Positions 1 through 8,543 of a DNA stretch of 64,000 nucleotides are shown here, piece after piece. A model generated the notes under the pieces. That model did not search any database. It was not told the DNA's origin and saw only the letters and a list, made by a program, of their open reading frames with translations. Every line of letters starts with the position of its first letter. The first letter of the stretch is position 1. This DNA is from JAEZDP01 sp044508265 (lineage in GTDB: Bacteria; Acidobacteriota; Vicinamibacteria; Vicinamibacterales; Vicinamibacteraceae). The DNA is taken from positions 1-64,000 of the forward strand of contig JBIQIB010000002.1 of assembly GCA_044508265.1 (NCBI GenBank), written 5' to 3'. The position numbers and the translations under genes were made by a program.

Positions 1-1
1 G

Positions 2-2446
2 CTCGAGTCGGCCCGCAGCCAGATCGCCTCGACCATACCCGAGGCGGAACTGCGGAACCTGCCCCTGAACGGACGGAACTTCCTCGACATCGCGCTGCTG
101 GCCCCCACCGTGGCGCATCCCAACATCAACAACACGCAACTGTTTGCGGAGACGTCGGCGGTGCCGGGCGTTGGCCTCTCCATCGGCGGACAGCGCAACC
201 TGTCCAACAGCTTCGTCGTCGACGGGCTGTCGGCGAGCGACGACGCCTCGGGGCTCAGCGGGATGCCGTACGCCATCGACGCGATCGAGCAGTTCCAGGT
301 GGTCACCTCGGGCGGGCAGGCGGAGTTCGGGCGCGCGCTCGGCGGCTTCGTGAACATCGTCACGCGCAGCGGCACGAACCAGCTTCGCGGCACGGCATAC
401 GGCTACTTCCGAGACGACCGCTTCGACGCCGCCAACGCGCTGTCGGGGACGAAGCTGCCGATGTCGCAGCAGCAATACGGGGCGAGCCTCGGCGGTCCGC
501 TCGTGTCGGGCCGGACGTTCTACTTCGCCAGCGCCGAGCGGCGCAACCTGCACCAGACCGGCATCACGACGATTCGTCCGGAGGACGCCGCGACGATCAA
601 CGCGCACCTCGCCGCGGTCGGGTATCCCGGGGCTCCGGTGGCCAGCGGCCTCTACGACGCGCCCGTCGAGACGCTCAACCTGCTGGGCAAGGTCGATCAC
701 ACGCTGAACAGCCGCGGCTATCTCAGCGTGCGCTACAGCCTCTACGACGTCGCGGCGGAGAACGCGCGCGGCGCCGGCGGGCTCGCGGCACCGTCGGCCT
801 CCACTGGCCTGGACAACCGCGACCACGCCCTGGCCGTGTCGAACACGCTGACCATCGGCAGCCGCACCGTGAACGAGACGCGCGCGCAGTACACGCACAG
901 CGACCTGCAGGCGCTCTCGTCGGACCTGGTCGGGCCGGCCGTCAACATCGCCGGCGTGGCGACGTTCGGCACCTTCTCGTCGAGCCCGCAGGGCCGGTTC
1001 AACCGGATGGTGCACGTCGTGAACAACCTGTCGCACCAGCGCGGTGCCCACGCGCTGCGGGCCGGTGTCGACGTCGTCCACAACGACGACAGGATCGCGT
1101 TCCCGCGTGCCGCGCGCGGGTCGTACACGTTCGCGTCATTGAGCAGCTTTCTCGCGGGCGTCTACAACAACGCCGGATTCACGCAGACGTTCGGCGCCAC
1201 TGACGTGACGCAGCAGTCGACGAACCTGGGGATCTACCTGCAGGACGCGTGGAGCGTGTCGCCGGCGCTGACGCTCAATCTCGGCGTGCGCTACGACCTC
1301 CAGTTCCTCGAGACGATCGAGACGGATACCGACAACGTCTCGCCGCGTGTCGGCTTCGCCTGGACGCCATTCGCGTCGCGTTCTCTCGTCGTCAGGGGCA
1401 ACGCCGGGCTCTTCGTCGATCGCGTCCCGATGCGCGCGCTGGCCAACGCGCTGCTGTCGGCGGGCAACACGACAGACCTCGATCAGCTGCGGCAGACGAA
1501 CGTGAGCCTGTCGCCTGCGCAGGCGGGTGCGCCGCAGTTCCCGGCCGTGCTCGACGCGCCCGTGCCGGCGGTCACGCTCTACAACCTCTCGACGATGCAG
1601 CGCGACCTCGAGAACCCGTACTCACGTCAGGCGAGCCTCGAGGTGGAGCACCGCGTCGGCGATCACGGCACGCTGAGCGTGGGCTACAGCTACGTGGCCG
1701 GCAGGGGCCTGCTGATGGCCATCAACCAGAACGTGCCGTCGTGCGTGGCCTCGGGCACCAACAACGGCTGCCGGCCCATCGCCGCGTACGCCAACGACAG
1801 CCGCTATTCGTCCGCGGGACGGTCGTCCTACCACGGCCTGCTCGTCTCGTTCACGCAGCGGCCGTCGCGCTGGGGCTACTACCGCGCCAGCTACACGCTC
1901 GCGAAGGCGATGAGCAACGTGGGCGAGTTCTTCTTCAGCGGCCCCGTCGACCCGTACGACCTCGACAAGGACTGGGCGCGCGCGGACAACGACAGGCGCC
2001 ACCTGTTCGTGTTCTCGGGCGGCGTCAACACGCCTACGGACCGTCCGCGGACGGCGTGGCAGGCGCTGACGCACGGGTTTCAGCTGAGCACGATGGTGCA
2101 GGCCTACTCGGCGGCGCCGTTCAACGTCACGTCCGGCGTGACGACCGTGCAGGGCACCGCGGGTCGGCCCGTGGTCGATGGCGCCTTCATCCCGCGAAAC
2201 GCCGGCACCGGCGACAGCTTCTTCAACATGAACGTTCGCCTGAGCCGCTCGTTCGCGCTCGGCCACGACGTGCGGCTCGAAGCGATCGCCGAGGTGTTCA
2301 ACCTCACCAACGCCGTCAACGAGACGGTGTTCAACACGAACTTCGGCACGGGCGCGTATCCGGACGATCCGCGGCCGACGTTCGGCCAGGCCACGGCCGT
2401 GGGCCAACCGCGCAGCATGCAGTTTGCGGTGCGGCTTCGCTTCTGA
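2..2446 (+). CDS. TonB-dependent receptor, OAR-like (5' end outside window)
   Basis: This reading frame is open from base 2, so the start lies upstream; 814 residues are visible. Near the visible N-terminus is LPLNGRNFLDIALLAP (about nt 56-103), the plug-domain signature of the large OAR-like TonB receptors of Acidobacteriota. In the full family a carboxypeptidase-regulatory-like domain precedes the plug; here it would be off the edge. A plug continues through the VDG and GGFVNIVTRSGTN segments, followed by a beta-barrel of alternating aromatic strands and a terminal phenylalanine (AVRLRF), typical of BAM-assembled outer-membrane proteins. The role is energised uptake of an unknown ligand, often a glycan or peptide, across the outer membrane. 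The next gene starts 4 bases after the stop, so the sialidase-like lipoprotein is probably co-transcribed. Family assignment is firm; the substrate is unknown. Confidence 0.93.
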   Translation, partial: LESARSQIASTIPEAELRNLPLNGRNFLDIALLAPTVAHPNINNTQLFAETSAVPGVGLSIGGQRNLSNSFVVDGLSASDDASGLSGMPYAIDAIEQFQVVTSGGQAEFGRALGGFVNIVTRSGTNQLRGTAYGYFRDDRFDAANALSGTKLPMSQQQYGASLGGPLVSGRTFYFASAERRNLHQTGITTIRPEDAATINAHLAAVGYPGAPVASGLYDAPVETLNLLGKVDHTLNSRGYLSVRYSLYDVAAENARGAGGLAAPSASTGLDNRDHALAVSNTLTIGSRTVNETRAQYTHSDLQALSSDLVGPAVNIAGVATFGTFSSSPQGRFNRMVHVVNNLSHQRGAHALRAGVDVVHNDDRIAFPRAARGSYTFASLSSFLAGVYNNAGFTQTFGATDVTQQSTNLGIYLQDAWSVSPALTLNLGVRYDLQFLETIETDTDNVSPRVGFAWTPFASRSLVVRGNAGLFVDRVPMRALANALLSAGNTTDLDQLRQTNVSLSPAQAGAPQFPAVLDAPVPAVTLYNLSTMQRDLENPYSRQASLEVEHRVGDHGTLSVGYSYVAGRGLLMAINQNVPSCVASGTNNGCRPIAAYANDSRYSSAGRSSYHGLLVSFTQRPSRWGYYRASYTLAKAMSNVGEFFFSGPVDPYDLDKDWARADNDRRHLFVFSGGVNTPTDRPRTAWQALTHGFQLSTMVQAYSAAPFNVTSGVTTVQGTAGRPVVDGAFIPRNAGTGDSFFNMNVRLSRSFALGHDVRLEAIAEVFNLTNAVNETVFNTNFGTGAYPDDPRPTFGQATAVGQPRSMQFAVRLRF

Positions 2447-2450
2447 CGGA

Positions 2451-3812
2451 ATGCGCATGCTACTGAAGCAGGCAGGAACCCTTCTCCGCGTGAGCGCCGC
2501 GCTGTCGGCGCTTGCGCTCGCCGGCTGCGGAGGCGGGGCTCGCGACGACACCGGCACCATGTCCGAGTCGCCTGCGGACGCCGCACCCGCCCTCGTCTTC
2601 GACGTTCCCGGTCGTTCCGACTCGACGCCCTCGGTGGCCGCGTCGGGCACGTTCGTTGCGGTGGCGTGGGGCGCATCAGCACAGGGCGCTGCCGACGTCT
2701 ACGTCGCCGTGAGCGATGACGCGGGCAGGACGTTCGGCGCGCCCGTCCGCGTGAACGACGTGCCGGGCGAGGGGCGTCTCGGCGGCGAGCTGCCGCCGCG
2801 CGTCGCCGTGCACCCGTCGTCCGACGGGAGTGCGCCGGAAGTCGTCGTGCTGTGGACGGCGCGTGGAGAAGCGACCGAGATCAAGGCCGCGCGCTCACGC
2901 GACGGCGGCAGGACCTTCGATGCGCCCGTCGCCTTGCAGGTGGCGGGTGCGGCGGGTGACAGGGGATGGCCGTCGCTCGCCGTCGATCGCGGTGGACGGG
3001 CACACGCCGTGTGGCTCGATCACCGCGGCCTCGCGGCACGTCGTGCCGCCGCCGCGGCGGACGGCGGCGGACACGCACACGCGAACCACGGCAGCATGGA
3101 TGGCGCCGCCATGGCGCAGGGCTCGGCGCTGATGTATGCGTCGCTTGGCGGTGACGACGCCGCACCCGGTGAAGCCGCGATTACCAGTGGCGTCTGCTAC
3201 TGCTGCAAGACGTCACTCGCCCTGGCTGCGGACGGCACGCTGTACGCCGCCTGGCGGCACGTGTACCCCGGTAACCTGCGTGACATCGCCGTGGCCGTCT
3301 CCCGTGACGGCGGACGCTCGTTCTCCGAACCCGCACGGGTCAGCGAGGACCGCTGGATGATCAACGGATGTCCGGACGACGGTCCGTCGCTCGTCGTCGG
3401 CGCGGACGGCACGCTGCACGTCGTCTGGCAGACCGTCATCGCGCGTGAGGACGGCGAACCCGAGGGCGCGCTGTTCTACGCGACGTCGCCGGATGGCGTG
3501 CACTTCACGCCGCGCCGGCGGGTGCCGACGCTCGGCACGCCGAAGCCCTCGCACCCGCAACTCGGGATCGGGCTCGACGGGACGCTCGTCGTGGCGTGGG
3601 ACGAGATGGTCGAGGGCCGCCCTCAGGCGGCGCTGCGCAGGATCCGGCGCGGCGGCGACGGCGACGTCGAGTTCGGCGACGTCGTACGAGTGCCCGGGAC
3701 GGCCTCGGCCAGAAACCCGGTCGTGGCGGTCATCGACGGCGGGGTCTTCACCGCGTGGGTGAGCGGTGCCGACCCATCGCAGGTGGAGGCCAGGACGCTG
3801 CGCCTCCCGTAA
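2451..3812 (+). CDS. Sialidase/BNR-repeat-like lipoprotein
   Basis: A 453-residue lipoprotein. An upstream in-frame codon exists, but ATG 2451 directly starts a signal peptide ending in the lipobox LALAGC, so I use it. Asp-box-like motifs recur (SDDAGRTF, SRDGGRTF, SRDGGRSF), indicating a six-bladed sialidase-type propeller. Full sialidase catalytic residues cannot be assigned by eye, so this may be a binding or structural propeller. Two features stand out. There is a His/Met-rich stretch (HAHANHGSMDGAAM, about residues 210-223) and a cysteine cluster CYCC (about residues 249-252), with a later conserved-looking INGCPDDGPS. These could bind a metal, but that is inference. The start follows the TonB receptor stop by 4 bases, suggesting the two work together at the outer membrane. 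Confidence 0.82.
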   Translation: MRMLLKQAGTLLRVSAALSALALAGCGGGARDDTGTMSESPADAAPALVFDVPGRSDSTPSVAASGTFVAVAWGASAQGAADVYVAVSDDAGRTFGAPVRVNDVPGEGRLGGELPPRVAVHPSSDGSAPEVVVLWTARGEATEIKAARSRDGGRTFDAPVALQVAGAAGDRGWPSLAVDRGGRAHAVWLDHRGLAARRAAAAADGGGHAHANHGSMDGAAMAQGSALMYASLGGDDAAPGEAAITSGVCYCCKTSLALAADGTLYAAWRHVYPGNLRDIAVAVSRDGGRSFSEPARVSEDRWMINGCPDDGPSLVVGADGTLHVVWQTVIAREDGEPEGALFYATSPDGVHFTPRRRVPTLGTPKPSHPQLGIGLDGTLVVAWDEMVEGRPQAALRRIRRGGDGDVEFGDVVRVPGTASARNPVVAVIDGGVFTAWVSGADPSQVEARTLRLP

Positions 3813-3849
3813 GCGACGACGAACGCACTTCGCCGGGCCGCGCGGAGCC

Positions 3850-4281
3850 TCAGCGTGCCTCGCCCTCGCACTCGGGACATGCGTGATCGACGAACTTCAG
3901 CCAGTCGCCCAGCGTTGCCGGCGAGGACAGGTCTGCCGTCCGGTGCGCCGTCTCGACGAAGGTCACCTCGCCCCATCGATCGGCAACGACGACGCCTGGC
4001 GCTGCCAGCCCGGGCACCTCGTCACGGGTGACGATCACCGCGGCTTCGTAGCCTTCGAGTGCCTCTCGTTCAGCGTCGAGCGCGTCGAGCCACGCGGTGT
4101 CGCGGTCGTCTCGCGGTTCCGGCGGGAGCGCCACGAGGAGCAGGTTGCGCCGCTGCCAGACGTCCGCGTAGTCGAACATCGAGCCGCCGAGCGTGGCCAC
4201 GCGCATGTGCGACGGCATCGTCGTGCCACGGGTGAGGGCGCGTCCGATGCTGTCGCCCTGCACGGTGGACGGTGCGGTCAT
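3850..4281 (-). CDS. Thioredoxin-fold (peroxiredoxin-like) protein
   Basis: A 143-residue cytoplasmic protein with no signal peptide. The start is set by a good ribosome site (GGAGG about 6 bases before ATG 4281). The order of segments (RRNLLLVALPP, AAVIVTRDEVPG, VVVADRWGEVTFVE) matches the beta-alpha-beta layout of AhpC/TSA-like redoxins. No peroxidatic cysteine is present at the usual place after the first strand. The only cysteines are a C-terminal CPEC within the last residues (DHACPECEGEAR). It may therefore be a non-catalytic redoxin or use the C-terminal pair. It is convergent with the sialidase-like gene. Family assignment is moderate, function open. Confidence 0.65.
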   Translation of the reverse strand: MTAPSTVQGDSIGRALTRGTTMPSHMRVATLGGSMFDYADVWQRRNLLLVALPPEPRDDRDTAWLDALDAEREALEGYEAAVIVTRDEVPGLAAPGVVVADRWGEVTFVETAHRTADLSSPATLGDWLKFVDHACPECEGEAR

Positions 4282-4391
4282 GAAAGCCTCCAGTCTCCTT
4301 CCACCCTACACCCGTTGCGTGGATCCCGGGCACGACGCGGCGCGCCGGCGGTGTTCGCGGGAAGACATCCGTCGAGTGGGTGACGAGAGGG

Positions 4392-7300
4392 CTATTCGAT
4401 GGGTTCGTGCAGGTATTGATGGCGCTCCTGCGCGGACAGCGCACGGACCACCCGGCTGCGAGCGAGGCGCAGCAGGTCGTCCACCGGGAGACACACCTCG
4501 CACGCGAACAGGCGCACGCGTCCGAGGGCGTTGCCGGCGACGATCCGCCGCCCGTCCGGACTGAACGCCGCGCTCCAGACGGGCATGCCATCCGGCCCGC
4601 GCAGCTCGGTGATCGGCTCGCCTGACGACGTCTCCCAGACGCGCACGCTGCCGTCGACACTTGCGGTGAGGGCGAGCCGCCCATCGGCGCTGAAGGCCCC
4701 GCGCTGGATGGGAGCCGTGTGCCCGCGGAGTACCGCGCGTCGCGTTCCGGACGAGACGTCCCAAAGGGCTGCGCTGCCGTCGAAGCCGGAGGTGAGTACC
4801 GTCCGCCCGTCGGGACTCGGCACCGCATGGGCCAGCGGCCCGTCCGCACGCAGAGACAGGCGCTGCGCGCCGTCTTCTGCCGCCCAGACCCTGGCCGTCC
4901 CGTCGTCGCTGGCGCTGTAGAGGAGCGTGCCGTCGGGCGAGAACTCGAGCGATCGCACGCTGGCCTCGTGGCCCTTCAGCACGAGGGGTGCTGCCGGCCC
5001 CGGCAGACCCCAGAGGCGGACCAGGCGGTCGGCGCCCGATGGCGTTGACGTCCGCGCATCGCGGAAGCTCCCGACGGCGGTGGCCGCGCGTGTGCCATCC
5101 GCGCTCATCGCGACGTGGTGGACGGGACCTTCGTGGCCTTTCAGCTCCGCAACGAGCTCGTTGGTCACCGTGTTCCAGACACGTGCGCTGACGTCTTCGT
5201 TCCCGTCCTGCAGCGCGTCCGAGGATCGTGGATACCGGCTGCCCGTGACGACCGTGGCGCCATCACGGCTGAAGGCGACGTCGAAGGGGTCCTGCTCCTC
5301 GCGTGTCCACTGGCCGACCGGCACGAGGCCCTCCACACGCCAGCGGCCGATGGCGCCGGCCCAGTTGGCGGCGATGACTTCGTCTCCGTCTGCCGTGAAT
5401 GCCACACGCGGGGTGCCCTGGCTGCCTGACGTCACTTCACCGAGCAGCTCGCGAGGGGTAGCGACCCAGAGGCGTGCGGTGCCGTCCTCGCCGGCCGTCA
5501 GCACGAACGCCCCCGACGGGGAGAACGCGGCGCTGTACACCTGGCCGTTGTGACCGCGCAGCACCGCGAGCTCCGCGCCCGTCGTCATGTCCCAGAGGCG
5601 GGCGGTGCCGTCGGCTCCCGCCGTCACCGCGATGCTGCCGTCGGGATGCAGCGCGACGCCGTAGACGTCGCCGCGATGCCCGTCGAGGTCAGCTACCTTC
5701 GCGCCGATGTCCACCAGCCAGATGGCCGCCTGTGCCCCGCCGGGACGGACGGTCCGCGACGATTGATCGAAGGCATCCTCGAATGCGCCCGGGGTCGGCG
5801 CCTTCACGACCTGCAGCGACGACCGCGGCAGCCTTCGCCGCATGGCGGTGAGCAGACGCCTGCCGTCGGCGCTCAGCGCCACCGAGCTGATGGCGTCTTC
5901 ATCCGAGCGTTTCACCTCCAGCGTCGCCGCGGGTCGCCACGTCGCCGTATCCCAGACGATGGCGAGCCCGTCCTCGCCGGCGGTGACCACGCGCGTGCCG
6001 TCGCTGCTGAAGGCCACGTCGTTCAGCGGTCCCTGATGTCCCTCCAGCTCGGTACGCACCTGCCACGTCGCCACGGACCAGACGCGCACGACGTGATCGT
6101 CACCGGCGGTGAGCAGCCAGGCACCATCCGGACTGAAGCGGACGACGGAGATCTGACCTGTGTGGCCGTCGAGAGTGGCGACGCGCTGTCCTGATGCCCG
6201 CTCCCATACGCCGACCGTGCCGGCGCCATACGACTCTGCGCTCGCCTCCGCCGCGAGCCACCGGGCGTCGGGGCTGAAATCGAGCGTGGCGAACTGCCCG
6301 TGCAGGCCCGCGATCGTGTGCAGCGTCTGGCCGGACGCGAGGTCCCAGATCCGTGCGGTGCCGTCTGCTGCTTCGGACGCGACGTACGCGCCGTCGCGGC
6401 TGACCGCGAACGCGTGGACCACGGCGCTGTGCCCCTTCAGGACCAGGGTCGGGTCGCTGCTCTCTTCCGACCAGACGCGCAGGGTGCCGTCCGCGCCCGC
6501 GGTGACGAGAGTCGCTCCGTCGTGAGCGAAGCCTGCGTTCCAGACGCGACCTTCGTGTCCCCGGAAGATGCGGTAGTCGCGGACGATGTCGATCGCCTGA
6601 CGCAGCGCGGCGGCCGACTCGGCGGTCGATGCCGCCGCTTCGGCCTCGATTGCGAGCAGGAGGCTGAGCTGCGGGTCCGTATCGAGCTGGCGTATCGCGT
6701 GGCTCGAGAGCTCGCGTGAGCTTGCGACACGCATCTGGCCGACGGCCTGGTACCAGCCGACGACGGCGACGCCGACCATCAGCAGGAGGATCGCGGCGGC
6801 CACCGCCATGCGGCGCGCGTGCTCGCGCGTCCGCCGCTCCTCCCGTGTGGCCGCCTCGGCCAGCGACCGCGCGTGCTCGACCTCGCGTCTGGCCGCTTCG
6901 TCCTTCTCGCGCTGGGCGCGTGCCTGCGCAGCCCGACTGGCGTCGAGGTATTCGGTCTCGAGCGCGTTCAGGTCGGTGTAGCGGCTCGCCTCCTCGAGGG
7001 CCGCTCCGCGCAGCAGCCCCTCTTCGTCACGCCCGTGCATCAGCCACTGGTCGGCCGCGACGGTCAGACGAATCCGCTGCCTCAGCGACGCGCGCTCGTC
7101 TTCGAGCCACCCCACCAGCCGCGGCCAGTTGCGAATCAGCGCCTCGTGCGCCACCTCCGCCTGATCGTCGTCGCGCGTTTCGCCAGGGGTCAGGCGGACG
7201 AGCCCGGCCGTCACGAGCTTGTCGAGCACGCGATCGACCTGGTCGGTCGCCTCGCCCGTCGTGTACAGCGCGCTGCGCGTCATGCGATTGCTCGTGACCT

Positions 7301-8543
7301 CGAGCCCCTCGCTCGGACGCGCGAGACGCAGGAGGATGCGTCGCGCGGTTTCCTGGTCCTGGTAGATGAGGCGCTCGAAGAACTCGTCGGCCGTCAGCGC
7401 GAGCGCGCCGCGCGCGCCGTTGAGCGCCTGGTACGCCCTGAGCGTCACGCGGTTGCCTTCGCGTGCGTTCCAGAGGCGGCACAACGTGAACTGCAGCAGC
7501 GGCAGGCCCGCCGGTTCGCCGAGGATGTCGCGCACCAGCGCGTCCACCACGCCGTCCTCGAACCGGAGGCCGACGCGCCGGGCCGGCTCTTCGATCACCT
7601 CGCGCAACTCGGTGGCGGTGAGCGGCGTCACGCGCACTTCACCGGAATGGACCCACCTGGCGATGCGGGGCACCCGCACGAGCTGCGGCTCGAAGTCGGT
7701 CCGCAGCGTGATGATCACGCGATGCGGCGCCGTCTCGTCCTCGACCAGGCGGACGAGGCCTTCGATGAACGCGGTCCGCACTTCGTCGTCGGGGCAGAGG
7801 GTGAACGTCTCCTCGAACTGGTCGATGACGATCACGGCGGTGCCGGACGTGTACGCCTCGACGAGTCGCGTCAGGTGGCTGCCGTCACTGCGCAGCAGGG
7901 GCACGTGCTCGCGTACCCACTCGCCGGAGGACACGTCTTCGGGCTTGAGGGCGAGCGCCACGGCGCGAAGCGGCGCGGGGCCCGGCACGAACGGCGGGAC
8001 GTACGTCCAGGTGTCGCTCGACGGCAGGGCGCCGGCCCTGAGACGCGGCAGGAGTCCGCCCAGCACGAGCGACGACTTGCCGCTGCCCGACGGTCCGAGG
8101 ATGGCGGCAAACGGCTGCACGGCCAGCCGCGCCACCAGCGAGGCGATGAGGCCGGAGCGCCCGAAGAAGCGGTCCTGGTGCTCCTCGTTGAACGCGGTCA
8201 GGCCAACGTACGGACAGGCCGACTCGTCGAGCGCCGGCGCGAGCGCTGGATCGTACTCGTCGAGCACCGCGTCCGGCGGGGCCGCGCCTGAGCGGTAGAG
8301 CATCGTCACCCAGTAGTCGAGCAGGCTCTGGGCGGTCTGCCGATCGTGTTCGGCGTCGAGCAGCGATCCTGTCGCCGCACCCTGACGGATGAACGCGTCG
8401 ACCTGGGCGATCGTCTCGGCGGTCTCGCCGTGCTGCCGGTGGTACTGGAGCAGCTCGGCGTGCGCCGCCTTGAGCGCGACGAAGCTCGCGTACGGCACCG
8501 CGCCGTCGGGCGTGACGTGGCCGGAAGGCGTGGGCAGGTTCAT
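4392..8543 (-). CDS. nSTAND1 NTPase with WD40 repeat propeller
   Basis: A 1383-residue multidomain protein. Residues 1-105 form an all-helical N-terminal module (ALKAAHAELL, FIRQGAATGSLLD, LLDYWVTMLYR) of unknown function, in the position of STAND effector or effector-associated domains. It is followed by the nSTAND1 entry motif CPYVGLTAFNEEHQDRFFGR (110-129), Walker A GPSGSGKSS (150-158) and Walker B AVIVIDQFEE (236-245). A helical winged region reaches about 570, one transmembrane helix spans about 577-600, and WD40 blades run from about 650 to the end (repeated GHxGxV...FSPDG...TAGxDGTARLW), roughly fourteen units. By analogy to STAND ATPases, the propeller would sense a ligand and trigger NTP-driven oligomerisation. 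Its ATG overlaps the stop of the TIR gene (ATGA), so the two are translationally coupled. Ligand and output are unknown. Confidence 0.93.
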   Translation of the reverse strand: MNLPTPSGHVTPDGAVPYASFVALKAAHAELLQYHRQHGETAETIAQVDAFIRQGAATGSLLDAEHDRQTAQSLLDYWVTMLYRSGAAPPDAVLDEYDPALAPALDESACPYVGLTAFNEEHQDRFFGRSGLIASLVARLAVQPFAAILGPSGSGKSSLVLGGLLPRLRAGALPSSDTWTYVPPFVPGPAPLRAVALALKPEDVSSGEWVREHVPLLRSDGSHLTRLVEAYTSGTAVIVIDQFEETFTLCPDDEVRTAFIEGLVRLVEDETAPHRVIITLRTDFEPQLVRVPRIARWVHSGEVRVTPLTATELREVIEEPARRVGLRFEDGVVDALVRDILGEPAGLPLLQFTLCRLWNAREGNRVTLRAYQALNGARGALALTADEFFERLIYQDQETARRILLRLARPSEGLEVTSNRMTRSALYTTGEATDQVDRVLDKLVTAGLVRLTPGETRDDDQAEVAHEALIRNWPRLVGWLEDERASLRQRIRLTVAADQWLMHGRDEEGLLRGAALEEASRYTDLNALETEYLDASRAAQARAQREKDEAARREVEHARSLAEAATREERRTREHARRMAVAAAILLLMVGVAVVGWYQAVGQMRVASSRELSSHAIRQLDTDPQLSLLLAIEAEAAASTAESAAALRQAIDIVRDYRIFRGHEGRVWNAGFAHDGATLVTAGADGTLRVWSEESSDPTLVLKGHSAVVHAFAVSRDGAYVASEAADGTARIWDLASGQTLHTIAGLHGQFATLDFSPDARWLAAEASAESYGAGTVGVWERASGQRVATLDGHTGQISVVRFSPDGAWLLTAGDDHVVRVWSVATWQVRTELEGHQGPLNDVAFSSDGTRVVTAGEDGLAIVWDTATWRPAATLEVKRSDEDAISSVALSADGRRLLTAMRRRLPRSSLQVVKAPTPGAFEDAFDQSSRTVRPGGAQAAIWLVDIGAKVADLDGHRGDVYGVALHPDGSIAVTAGADGTARLWDMTTGAELAVLRGHNGQVYSAAFSPSGAFVLTAGEDGTARLWVATPRELLGEVTSGSQGTPRVAFTADGDEVIAANWAGAIGRWRVEGLVPVGQWTREEQDPFDVAFSRDGATVVTGSRYPRSSDALQDGNEDVSARVWNTVTNELVAELKGHEGPVHHVAMSADGTRAATAVGSFRDARTSTPSGADRLVRLWGLPGPAAPLVLKGHEASVRSLEFSPDGTLLYSASDDGTARVWAAEDGAQRLSLRADGPLAHAVPSPDGRTVLTSGFDGSAALWDVSSGTRRAVLRGHTAPIQRGAFSADGRLALTASVDGSVRVWETSSGEPITELRGPDGMPVWSAAFSPDGRRIVAGNALGRVRLFACEVCLPVDDLLRLARSRVVRALSAQERHQYLHEPIE

